Shown here in pieces: positions 11,144 through 35,073 of a stretch of DNA of 64,000 nt (position 1 is the first letter of the stretch; each line of letters begins with the position of its first letter). The notes under the pieces are model-generated. The model made no database searches. It saw only the letters and a list, made by a program, of their open reading frames with translations, and was not told the DNA's origin. Location: positions 39,879,550-39,943,549 of the forward strand of contig OZ007571.1 of NCBI GenBank assembly GCA_963931925.1, written 5' to 3'. The translations under genes and the position numbers were made by a program. This DNA is from Onchidella celtica. Its lineage: Eukaryota; Mollusca; Gastropoda; Systellommatophora; Onchidiidae.

Positions 11144-14100
11144 TCAGTGTGTTCAGGTGAAACATTTCTTTCAAACCGAGTTTTATCAGTAACGACTGAA
11201 CCTCTGGGAGGAGTACAGAACTTTAAGAACGCATGCAATTGATCTCCCACCTGGCGCCTTTTACATACACGCTACTAATGCACGACAAAGTGGAAAACGG
11301 TTTCATAAACCTTATCTAAGATAGTGTGTTTACGCTAATTAAACATCTTTTGCATTAATCTAGCGCCACATTACTGTGAAAGGGTGACTGATAAGGGATG
11401 AATTTATTCAACAGCATATAGTCACATCATTTAGTATGACGTGTCTGAATTTTTGCTGCGCTTCGTCAGATGAATGAGCACCGAGAACTGCCAAATTACA
11501 ACGCTTTCGCCTTGCAAACCAAAACAGAAGAGTGGGCATCAGGAAAGCAGAGATGGAAGGAAAGGTGCTGGATCCACTTGGGTTGGAAAGAAGAGATCAA
11601 GTTTCAGTAACAACACAGATACCGTTTAGGCAGGCACCTCTCACCTTTTGGCATTGTTGGTATCTGGTCTATCTCTTCCTCATCACTTAAAGCCATTCCC
11701 CGATACCTACACACTGTTAAGTTTGCGATATTATTGACGGTGTCTTTCTGGTCTATCATAATTACACTTATCACGGATATGTTAGCATAGGAAATCTGTT
11801 ATTTTTGGCATCTGTATTGTTGCCTGACACCCTGTCATTATCGCCAGTATTCAGCGTGAGAACGGATATTTATAGATGCCGGTACTGATTTTTCTACAAA
11901 GCATCAGAGGCCATCCAGAAAAACGAATACAATAAATGTGTCTATAGTTGGTCAAGCACAGTCGATCAAAATACAGATAATTCACGCTGAAGATGAGATG
12001 ACGCGAGATGTTGAAGAAAGTAATCATAACTATCACCAATTCACAGGTCATCATTGGATCATCATCTTCAATTAAAAACCAAAATCCCCATTGCTTATTT
12101 TGATCTTGTAATAAAATATGCAGATAACAGAAACATTAGAGCTGGCAATCTAGTTAAAATTTAATGTATCTGGCGAATGCCATGTTCACCTTCAGCTGCG
12201 TGGTGCATTCAGAATAGGTAATATTTTCACACATTATTTAAAAGACAAAAGTTTCTAATAACACAAACGATTGATACATGCCAGCAGAACGTCGAATTGT
12301 TGTATTGTACTTTTCCTCTTATCAGTCACATGAGAAGCCATAAGTCATGAAAGAACAGTCTTTCCATTCTGTCCTCTGTGTCCTTTAGTTCTCTTTATTG
12401 TCCATGTGTTGAAATTCTCAACAATTTCTGTTCTTTATTCCTCTGGTGTTGTTAAGGTCATCATCATACCTGATGGACGAACTATTATTACTTTTCCTCT
12501 GCGGAATATCTTCACTGAAAAACAGTAACTGTGTATTGCAGACCCTCAAGTTCATTTCTCGACTATTTCTCGTGTATTCTTGTTCCATACTTACCACAAG
12601 TCTTTTCTCTTACTGTAATCCATCTTTCTCCCCCTTTTTTTCTTTTTTCATGCTTCACTTTTTTCTCCAGATTTACCCCTAGGCTCTCTGCGTATTCAGA
12701 ATACGGCCAGAGTAGAAACAAACTCTAGCCAAAAATGTATTAATTTTTTAGGGCACCGGAATCCTCAGGGAAACAGCTATCAAAATTGCTCGAGGTTGTC
12801 CAGGCTAGTGCAACCCCACGCCTTTGTCCTCCTCTTCTTTCCTTTGACCTGTTTCAATTAAATCATAAAAACATTTAAGTGCCTCTTCTTTACGCAAGCA
12901 GATCGCTGAGCAGGCTTGAAATAAAAATAATTATCGTATGCAGAAATACAAAGCAGGAGATTGTCCAAAGCCTTGACGATCTTGAAGTACACCATCATTA
13001 TGTACGGATCGGTTTGACATTCAAAATTGTAATCATGAACTCTAGAAAAGAATCTTCAAGTCGCATGCACACAGGCATTCACCAGAGTGCCTCCTTTCAT
13101 GCAAGCATTCCCTCTACAGGGTTTTTCCACTTCTTAATTATGATTTGAAAGCATGGTTTTAAAATGTCCTGGGGCCAAAGGTAAAACAGGAGGAACATCA
13201 CTGTCGGCATTGTCAGAGTCAAGTATGTTATGCAATAAAATATTTTTTTGTTCATCATTACATAATTTTGAAGAACTTATTGTAAACTGTAGTAACTCGA
13301 CTTGTTTTTTCCCAATAGTGTAGCCCTTGACAATCCGCCTGTACTGTTATACGTTTAGGGGGGAGGTTAACTTCTCAAAACTGATGGCAAATAACGGTTT
13401 TGTTGTTGTTGTTGTTATTTTAATCGTAACTATTAGGTCTGATCAAGGAAGTCGTTCAGTTTCTTTTCTTTTCTTTTTTTTCTCCTCCAGAAAAATTTGC
13501 AAAAGCCGAGTTACGACAGTTTACCGCAAGGCCCTGGACTGGTACGATGTCGGAACATTTCCCCCGTGCTTTCATAGAAATTCAGATGTGAATAATCAAA
13601 TGCAGTCATGCTATTGTAATGCATACAGAAATAATTAAATTATTCTCCGCTCGAGCACATTTATAAATGAATAACATGCTGGGAAAGGTAAACATTTATT
13701 TATTTATTCATTCATTTCATTGACAGTTGATTGAGAGATGTTCAGGGATGTCATGTTTAATAAAACTGAATTCCCCCATTTGCACAATCCTCCATTAAAG
13801 CTTTGGGTAAGAAACTGGGAACCACTTCAGCTACTCAAGAAAAAACGAACAATGCCTTGTTTTCCTAACACCGCCTGCTTGGGGATTTGAGTATCAGATA
13901 TTATTGGCAAATCGATTAAGCAAAATAACGGGTGTAATCAGTATCGTTTGTAGACATCAACTGATAGCAACACTGATGCCGATTCATCATGATCCTTTCC
14001 ATACCCACTGATTGATACCCATATATTTCCGATACCTACAGGCGGCATTTATTTTCATACTTTTGACTTAAAATAGAAAAGGTGTACCAGTTACTCCGAT

Positions 14101-15384
14101 ATTCCCCTTTTTATGTTACTGATACTGTGGTTACCCGATACTTTTCCCTGCATGTAAAACTGCTATTTTGTAATACATCGCAGGCAGTTGCAGAAGGTGT
14201 TACGGCGGAAGAAGTTTCGGCCAAGTATCATGTTTAGAATAAGTATCGCGACACCGGCTGCATCTTTGCTAGTGTAATAAATGATGATGGTATCGATAAC
14301 ATGTAGACATAACTATTGAATAAGAAACTCCAAGGCTTCGGTTATTATTCCTCTAGATTGTAGCCTGTCAGCGGGAAAGCAATTATTTTGCGTCGTTGAC
14401 AACGTGAAGAGGTTTCTGACATTTCGGGTCATGCTCTTGGCTTACATTACGCCAATTCACCTGGTTTTAAAAGAGAGAAATGCATGAGATATGAAATATT
14501 TCACAGATACTATACATAGAGCGCCAGGAGGACAAGACTGGAATATTATCTTTATTTCGATCGAATTCTCCGAGGAATGGTAAGCCAAAGAAAAAAATGG
14601 AACTGGTTCAAGAAAATGTAATCTTAAGTGTTTTTCTGTTTGCTCATAGTCAGTTGAAGATTACACGTTATTTAAGTTTATGGTAAAGCACTTTGAAATT
14701 CAGTTCTCTTGGGGGTTTAGTTTGTGTTTCATTTTTCGTGCATTTTTTCCCCTTGAAACTAAAGTTTGCCTATAACTTGGGCCACAAAAACTTCAATAAT
14801 TGTAGTGTGAGTGCGGTATTTTCCTTCCTATACATCATAAAAATGTATGCACATAACTTTGGCAACGTAAGATTGATATCAGAAGCTTCTGTTTAATTAT
14901 TTGGCCTTTTATGTTTGCCTGGGCATTCAGAGATATTGATATGAACTCAGGCCTTTCTTGGGCTTATGGTATTCCAGTGGAAAGGTGTCAGAAAATAGAA
15001 CATCACTGCTAATATCTATTATATATTTCAGTAACTTGCAACCTTTGGCATGAGTAACTGACCAAACTATACACTCTTCGGGGCCTTAAATTTGGCAGGA
15101 AGGTGGCAATTAAGATAAGGAAGATGATCGTTATAATTAAAAGTTGTTTACTTCAAGCATGTATTTTTAAAAAATAACAATGTTTATTGCTATGTAACAT
15201 TTGTAATTTTGCATGTTTGTTTCGTAATATATATAGTACCGTGCATGTCATAAAAAGTAATCGTATCAAGCGTTCAGGTTGGTGCGTAATGTTCTGGTGC
15301 GCATGAGTTCTGAAGTAAGACTGTAGTTTATTACTTTTATTATGAGAGAGAGAGAGAGAGGTGGTTGGGGGGGGGGGGGCACAT
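10626..15384. other. Gene-free DNA with short simple repeats
   Basis: No supported exon. It contains a (GTT)n run at 10749-10771, a CT/CTAT/GT compound microsatellite at 11057-11142, a (GTT)n run near 13402, and a GA run plus G homopolymer at 15344-15380. Confidence 0.45.
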
Positions 15385-15422
15385 GATTGTTTATTCCGGG
15401 CAATGCCCAGTAGGTCATCTAG
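15385..15422 (+). mobile_element. Possible Helitron 3' terminus
   Basis: A short hairpin (CCGGGCAATGCCCAG, GGGC/GCCC stem) lies about 10 bases before a terminal CTAG followed by T. This is the arrangement of Helitron 3' ends (hairpin then CTRR, insertion before T). No 5' end or Rep/helicase sequence is visible, so this is a motif-level call. Confidence 0.35.
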
Positions 15423-16023
15423 TATTACATAATACTACTGAATAGACGTAAACCGTTCATAAAGAATATCACCGGTAGGCATTCCAGCTTGATATCTCTT
15501 CAATATCGGCACTTATCGCTTCGAGGTGAAAATAATAATTTTTAGCCACCTGAATGTTTGTTTAGTTGTTGTTATATCCTATATTGCAGAGTGAAACGAA
15601 GCACAAGAATGAAAGTTAAAAACATTATAAAATAAGCATCTTATCGCCCAAAAAATATGGATGATGTTAAATCATGACTCGAGAATAACAAGGTTCTGTT
15701 TACAATTTAAAATATACCTAGCATAGAACTATTTTTTTAACACCCGGGAAAGACGAAAAAAAAAAAGATTATGGCAAAATACAGTTTCAACAGTCGATAA
15801 AAAAAAAAAACACATGTATGTTGTTTTAGCATATTTATTCTTCCTGGTCCATGTTTATCTTCATTAATTACGGGGCGTCAACTTTTCAATACCAAACAGG
15901 GCCATTCTACGCTAAAGATTACTTTGGATGTTTGAATTTACAGCACATTTTGTGGAAGGTAAATTTCAGAGGTGGGTGAGAATGATGTTAGCCATGTCTA
16001 CACTTTTATCTTATCCTTAACAG
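15423..16023 (+). promoter_or_regulatory. P450 5' region with intron acceptor
   Basis: The sequence immediately upstream of the P450 start ends in a pyrimidine-rich stretch and TTAACAG (AG at 16022-16023), a good splice acceptor. The coding exon therefore probably begins at 16024, preceded by a 5' UTR intron and an upstream non-coding exon that I cannot locate. Confidence 0.45.
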
Positions 16024-16033
16024 AAAGAAGAGA

Positions 16034-17572
16034 ATGGTCATAATGGAGTGTCAACTGCTATCTTTCTGGATTCTGTGTATCACTGCCTTGATTCTATTTC
16101 TGATCAAGAAGATCAGCACAACAACACACACCAAAGGTAAGCCTGTACCTGGGCCATCTCTTCTCCGAGGCATCAAAGTATTCATTAAAGGAAGCGTGGA
16201 AGGCAAGCTCCACTTATACTTGCCCAGCTGGGCGGAAAAACATGGCGAAATCGTCCAGGTTAACTTGCTGGTCAAAAAGGTAATTTTTGTCAACGATGTC
16301 GATTTGTTCAGGAGTCTGGTTAAAGAAGCAGATTACCGCGATTTCACCAATAACAGACCACCTTCTTTCTTCGCCAAGGAGTTTGTAGGAGATGATAAGG
16401 ACATTGTCTTCGCACCAATGGGTCCTCACCTCCATTACAGACGGAAATTGTTTCATGGCCTCTTGAAGTTCTATGGTGAAGGAGTAGGTCGATTTGAGCA
16501 ACTGATGATTAAGACTTTAAATGAATTGGCGGATACATTTCATGCCAGTGACACAGTGGGAGTTCCGGTCAGCCTGAAGCAATACATCCTCAATTTAGTT
16601 GGCTTTCTTAGCACTGGAGACATCTCCGAAAGTGCACGTAAAAATTTGGGCAAGATACAGGCATTTTCTGATGGCTCGATCAAACTATTCGGGTTTGAGG
16701 TTGATACAGTTTTGCAAGCCTTTCCATGGCTGCGGTTCATTCCAGGGCTTCATTTTCGGCGATATCATCTGGCTATGGTAAAGGCAACTAAGGAGCTCCA
16801 TGAGACTTACTACGAAGCACAGAAGAGAACCTTCGATCCGAATAATAAAAGAGGCATGATTGACGAATTGCTTTCAATTCAGCAAGAACAGGAGAAAAAG
16901 GGTAAAAATCATAAAATCCTGCTGGACGTTGATACAATCAAAGGATTGATTCAGGATGTGGTGGCTGCTGCATACGTCACTACCAGTTCTTCTTTGTCTG
17001 CCTTGTTCTTACAACTGATTAAAAATCAGGAGATCCAGGACCGCATTTACACAGAAATAAAACGTGTTATGGGGGACTCGGTTCCTAGCTTTGAACACAG
17101 ACAAAGCATGCCATACACGGAAGCTGTTATTCTGGAAACACTTCGTTTTGCCAGTATAACGCCCTTGCTGGTACCTCACTTCTGTACCCGTGATATTATA
17201 TTCAAAGGGTATTTAATTCCTCGGTCAAGTGTCTTGATTATGAATGCTTGGCATAACCACCATCGAGAAGATTACTGGGACGAGCCATTTGCCTTTAAGC
17301 CTGAGAGATTCTTAACGTCCGAAGGTCAGTTAGTAGAGTCGAGTCATCCCGTTCGGCAGAAATTGATTCCCTTCGGTTATGGACGTCGAGCGTGCCCTGG
17401 TGAAGCTTTTGCAAAATCCCGAATGTTCCTAATTACCACTTTCTTGATAAAGTCATTTCAGTTTTCACCAGATGAAACTGCACCATTGCCTTCATCTGAC
17501 CCTAGAGACTGGCCAGACGGGGCGGCTATATGTCCTCTAGACTACAAATGTCTGGTGAAGGGTCGGACATAA
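16034..17572 (+). CDS. Cytochrome P450, CYP2 clan, intronless
   Basis: This 512-residue frame has the full P450 architecture. It has an N-terminal membrane anchor (about residues 8-26, ending in Lys-Lys), a proline hinge (PVPGPS), a K-helix ExxR (E368-R371, ETLR), a PERF motif, and the haem-binding loop FGYGRRACPG with the thiolate ligand at Cys454. The anchor and hinge place it in the ER membrane as an NADPH-P450-reductase-dependent monooxygenase. The LLVPH segment and C-terminal half resemble CYP1/CYP17-like CYP2-clan enzymes. The substrate cannot be predicted. Two consensus positions differ: the I-helix acid before Thr-Thr is Val315 (AYVTT), and the C-helix Trp of WxxxR is Leu133, while Arg137 is kept. 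Length is normal, the frame has no breaks and the coding part has no introns. A second in-frame Met three codons in (16043) is an alternative start. Confidence 0.93.
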   Translation: MVIMECQLLSFWILCITALILFLIKKISTTTHTKGKPVPGPSLLRGIKVFIKGSVEGKLHLYLPSWAEKHGEIVQVNLLVKKVIFVNDVDLFRSLVKEADYRDFTNNRPPSFFAKEFVGDDKDIVFAPMGPHLHYRRKLFHGLLKFYGEGVGRFEQLMIKTLNELADTFHASDTVGVPVSLKQYILNLVGFLSTGDISESARKNLGKIQAFSDGSIKLFGFEVDTVLQAFPWLRFIPGLHFRRYHLAMVKATKELHETYYEAQKRTFDPNNKRGMIDELLSIQQEQEKKGKNHKILLDVDTIKGLIQDVVAAAYVTTSSSLSALFLQLIKNQEIQDRIYTEIKRVMGDSVPSFEHRQSMPYTEAVILETLRFASITPLLVPHFCTRDIIFKGYLIPRSSVLIMNAWHNHHREDYWDEPFAFKPERFLTSEGQLVESSHPVRQKLIPFGYGRRACPGEAFAKSRMFLITTFLIKSFQFSPDETAPLPSSDPRDWPDGAAICPLDYKCLVKGRT

Positions 17573-19674
<2,102 letters not shown>

Positions 19675-20271
19675 GTATCATTGAAAGGATAAAACATTAC
19701 TCACCCGAAACCAGTATGTCTCACATTTTCCCATTGAAAACCTTTTGTATTATTTTTACAGGCTTGTTCATATATTCAGGAAAGCAAAGTGGCACAAAAG
19801 AATCTCACTACTATAATAATTGAAGATACATTATTTTATTACAAAGTGCATTTGGAATCCAATATACAAATCTTGCCGTGGCAACAAACATTTCACGCAA
19901 ACTTTTCTCACCGCAATAATAATGTTCAGTTTTGATGACCTTTAGCTTCTATACAAATGAGAAATCATAGTGTGTGGAAAAAAAAAATACAGATTTTGAA
20001 CTCCAATTGCTGCCTCTCCATCCCCGCCTCCCAACCTCACGTTAATCGTTGGGTTTGGTGACATGCTGCCAACTAATTCATTGACCAACTAGAACAGTGT
20101 TCAGCCACTGGAGACATTTCACAATAATTTAAGCATTTCAAGATGCAAACCTTTACCTTTCAACAACTCTTACATAACATTTTGTAACTCAGTCAAGCGT
20201 TCTTACGCTGACATTAATGCGACACGCACGACTGGTTAGGAAAAAAGCATCTTGTACCTAACATCCAATGT

Positions 20272-20684
20272 GTGGGCGGGGCCACATTTGGCGATTGCAA
20301 CGGGCTCAAAATTTCAGACTATCACTGTTTCAACTCCAGTTGTGAAAGAAGGTTCTCAACACTTAAATTACTCCAAACATATCAGAGATCTACAATGAGC
20401 CAAGGAAGACTGTGTGACCTGGCAATACTGTCAATGGAGAGAGATCAAATTCAATACTGTTACTGAAATTTTTGCGCAAAGGCAATTTTAAATAAATTAG
20501 AGTATACTAGCACGAAATGTGTTTTTCTTTAATAACAGCAGTATTTTCTTAAAATCATGTGCTTGGGATGTCAGGGGCTCAGAATGGAACTGGTGGAAGG
20601 GACTCAGGGAAAGTTAACGGTCCACGGGACGGGGGCACAATACTTACCTTGCCCTGGGCGCTGAAAACCCACGCTACGCCACTG
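20272..20684 (+). pseudogene. 3' remnant of a hAT transposon with transposase C-terminus
   Basis: At about 20320-20466 the plus strand encodes SSCERRFSTLKLLQTYQRST followed by MSQGRLCDLAILSMERD. This matches the hAT C-terminal dimerisation region (a Ser-Cys-Glu-Arg-Phe-Ser-x-Leu-Lys core, then an R-L-x-x-L-A segment ending in Glu-Arg-Asp). Downstream, 20668-20684 ends ACGCTACGCCACTG, the inverted form of the common hAT terminus CAGTGGCGTAGC. I found no left terminus or N-terminal transposase, so the copy is 5'-truncated. Flanking DNA at 19675-20271 and 20685-21440 shows nothing else I can name. Confidence 0.7.
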
Positions 20685-21449
20685 CTAACATCTATTTGTG
20701 CCAGTCTTTACATTTCGACACCCCATGTCACACGGTTGTTTAATCTCAAACCTTGGCGCACAAAAAAAAAAACACACGATGCCGCGGACATGGAAAGTTG
20801 CCGATGGGCATTGTCAAGGATTACTTTATTACTATAGTTTCTTTGCCTCGGTCAGATTATCACACTTTTTAAAAAAAATATTTTTCTTGTTGTTCATACA
20901 TTAATTACTCAACGAAACGTGGCCATTCCTACAAACTACAAATATTGACCTGTTACCCTATAATACTGGATCTCATTTGGTAATGTTTTATTTTTTACAT
21001 TCATTTTTGTTAGTAATGTCTTCTTGTGTCTGTCTGTTCACACCCGTAGGGCTCTGCAAATACAACGTTGTTGTTGTTTTTTTGTGTGCCAAACTCCCTT
21101 CTTACACCTAGCCCTACTGCGACTCACGGCTTATCGGTTTCCATTTAACTAAAGGTGACGCACAGTTGCGATAACAAAAATTGTAAAGGTGACTTAGAGT
21201 AACGATGGTGTCTGCCACAAGAGAGCCATCTCCGAATAAGTAAATCTGACAAGAGAGGCTAAGAACTGTTTTATTAAACCACTAATGACAATTTCAACTC
21301 CAGATTCAGCATATTATAAGAAAGGCATCTAGAAAAACATGGTGTGTAAAAAAAAATTCGCTCTTGTAAAAAATGACGTCGTCGTTAAGGTTTAGAGGAG
21401 TTTGATGAGGACTGATTCAGATGGAGGATGATTTGGCCCTTTTGTATCG

Positions 21450-21680
21450 TTAAGTAAGAGGATCGATATAATTGGCCGTTTTATTTGAAGCAGTATTTCC
21501 TGTATTTCTATTGGCTGAATCTTTAAGATATTTATAGAGATGATGTAGCTGGGCATCATCTGCATAATAAGCAAAAACTGCACTTTTGGAAAATCCCAGA
21601 GTTGGCCCATGTGTGGCGGACACCATCGCAATGACGAAGCGGTCAGGGAGATGACTGTACAAAAGGAAATCCAGTGAGAC
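21450..21680 (-). pseudogene. Reverse transcriptase fragment (non-LTR type)
   Basis: A minus-strand frame reads DFLLYSHLP, then about 25 residues later FAYYADDAQLH. This mirrors the palm region of non-LTR reverse transcriptases (GPLLFLLYxxPL ... YADDTQLY), including the catalytic YADD box. Only about 60-70 residues are recognisable and flanking coding sequence is lost, so it is a dead fragment. The similarity is short, hence moderate confidence. Confidence 0.45.
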
Positions 21681-22489
21681 AATTTGTGACTATTATGATC
21701 ACAAGAAAAAGATGAACATGAAAACAACGCATATGATGAGAAAATAGAAGAAGAACAAAGGTGTTATCCAACAATTACCATATGCCCCCCACCCCTTGAA
21801 AAAAATAACAACAAAATACGAAAAGGGGGGGGGGGGAGCAAGGTCAAGAACAGTCTCAATCACATGACCTTTCCAGTATGGACTGATTGATTAACCATGT
21901 GTCAATGTGTATTCACAATGATCGCAGCTGTATACGTCCTATGTCATACAAGCTGCTTGATTGAAGATTTTGCATTGCTTCGTGCCGAGTCTTGTCTGTT
22001 TCGCTATGGAGTCTGTCTTCGTCTTCCGGTATGTTAGGCTTGCTTAAGGTGGTTAAAGTCACTTGTTCGTTTGCATGTTTGATGTCCCTACGCTGCAAAA
22101 CAAACAGAAAACTGATGATAATAATTATACGCAGATCAATCACTAATCTCAGAGGAACAGTATTCCTAAGTCCTACTTAAATTTGATCGGGAAAAACACC
22201 TTTATATCGAATATTTCACTGCGAGGCTGCTGTTTGTGTTTTCGAGTATGTATTTGCCTGTGCATGTGTGAGTGGGTGTATACTGTTTCAACAACTGTCA
22301 CAGCTGCTAGTACATTGCCACCACCCAACACGACTAATTATAATAAGTTACTGGATGAATCAAATAAATTACCAATCAGTTAAATAAAACAAAAATAGTC
22401 TTGAATCACAGGCTAGCGAACCAAATACGAAGTAAATCATTAAAATGATTCAATAAACATACAAAACGAACTTATTTTGCGTCTTCGAC

Positions 22490-22590
22490 TTTCTTGTGCA
22501 TTTTATTGTGTCGTTTCTGTATTATTTCTTCTTGCTACATTATAATAATATACCGTTTTCTTTTTTGCCATATTTTGACTTTGTTTCAAG
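22490..22590 (+). repeat. Dispersed repeat, copy 1
   Basis: The segments attttattgtgtcgtttctg and ttttttgccatattttgac match in the same order and spacing at 32050-32150 (tttattgaatcgtttctgtattgtttctt, ctttttgccatattttgac). The family is unknown. Both copies are AT-rich and non-coding. Confidence 0.5.
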
Positions 22591-22984
22591 CCTTGCTGCG
22601 ACCCCAGAGATTTTCTGTGGTTTTTATATCATTTTACGCCTAGCGACCTGAGCAAGTGAACGTATTTGATGAAACTGTTTATCTAAATATTGGTTAAGTC
22701 TGGTACTGCTTTCTGAACACTCGGATAGAGGCCATGTCAATGTCGCTCTGATATTTTGATCGACATTCCATGGACGTTCAGCTTCGTCGCGTCAGTACTG
22801 CTTTATTCTTTTTCCATATCAATACGGTGGGTTTTTTTTTTTTAAAGTCGCTGGTAGAGTTTGTAGTTAAACTTTACAAAGTGCCATACCAACTTCTTAA
22901 CACCGCAAAATTTATTCCAAGGGTCAGATACCTCCACCATTTTAATAGCAGGAATGGGAGAATACACTTTGTTATGTCATATTA

Positions 22985-23066
22985 TAACATCTAATGAAAG
23001 AATCCACTCTTCCTCTGAAGATTGTCATCTGCCTCGCTCCACCTGAGGATTTTCTTTCTACTATTA
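22985..23066 (+). mobile_element. 3'-end fragment of the LINE family seen at 39770-40640
   Basis: About 75 bp beginning ctaatgaaagaatccactct, with tcctctgaagat, gtcatct, ctcg and cacctgag motifs, is the reverse complement of 39776-39850 at high identity. The other locus is the region just 3' of a LINE coding end, so this short copy is read as a 5'-truncated insertion of the same family. Confidence 0.6.
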
Positions 23067-23942
23067 AATCTTAACTTTTGTGAAAAGCGGAGATAGAATA
23101 AATCAGCACTGCGGGGACACTTTGCTTAGCTTGTCTGCTCTAAAGGTTTGTTTCACTTAGGCCACTTGCAATTGTGATTGTTGACCGGGGTGGCTTGCAA
23201 TCGGCGCCATATAATCAGTGCTCGAAATGCATTGGAATTTCTGACAACAGACAAAATAAAATGTTTACGTTCGTAGAAGAGAAAATTCTGTGCCGTCAAG
23301 TGCCAAAAAAAAGACCCCAAAATATGTAGAGCACAATTATACATCACAAACAACCAGTGATATTTATCATTTCAAAGCTTCCACATTTTTGTTTTAACTG
23401 CTTTAAATTGTACACGAAGTTCGTTCACTCAATGAAAATGACGGATTTTGTTTTGCAAATTTATAATCAGTACAAAAAGAAGAATTAACTGTCTTTGGAG
23501 AAATGGACATGGGAGTGTTGTATAAAACAAATGAGAGGGCAGTTGTTTAAGTTTGAGAGAAATTTTTACATTTACGAAAGACTACATTGGCGCCTAATGA
23601 CACTTAATTGTGAGACGAAGTGGGATTTTCGTTTAATGGCCTATCGACTGTTGTGTTATTCTTTAACTCAATATTCTATGTATCCATGACCAAAGACGGT
23701 ATAAATTTAAAATTTGAGAGAAGGGGGCCAACAGCATTATGCTGAGGCCCCCGAGAAACAAAAAGATCTCAACTAACGCAGAGCTCTGCGTCTGTAAGTG
23801 AAACAAACCAAAATAGGCTTTCAGTCCGGTGAGCCATTCCACATACTGCCGCTTCTTTTATAGTCTCTCTGTTACACTCATTTTTAATTTTTATCGCAGT
23901 TCAGAGTTCAGTTCTTTATGATCTCACATGGTCACCAGAACT

Positions 23943-24108
23943 AAATTAAATAGAGAGAGGGAGAGAGAGGCGAACAGACAAACAGACAGACAGGGACAGA
24001 AAGACCGACAGACACACACACACACAGACATGCAGACAAACTAGACAGACTGACAGGGACCGAGAGGGGGGCGCAGAGACAGAGACAGAGAGAGGGGGGG
24101 GGGGGCAA
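23943..24108. repeat. GA/ACAG-rich low-complexity region
   Basis: Mixed GAGAGAGG, ACAGACAG and CACACA motifs with a terminal G run, just downstream of the lipase stop codon. It is presumably 3' flank or 3' UTR of that gene. Confidence 0.85.
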
Positions 24109-24164
24109 ATTAGAATGTGTAAGTACTTAATTTGAAAGGTTTTATGCTGGTCATTTCTTTTCTC

Positions 24165-35073
<10,909 letters not shown>

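Noticed and set aside
16051..16781. Antisense and alternate-frame open frames inside the P450
   Set aside because: Shadows of the 512-codon P450 frame with no independent features.
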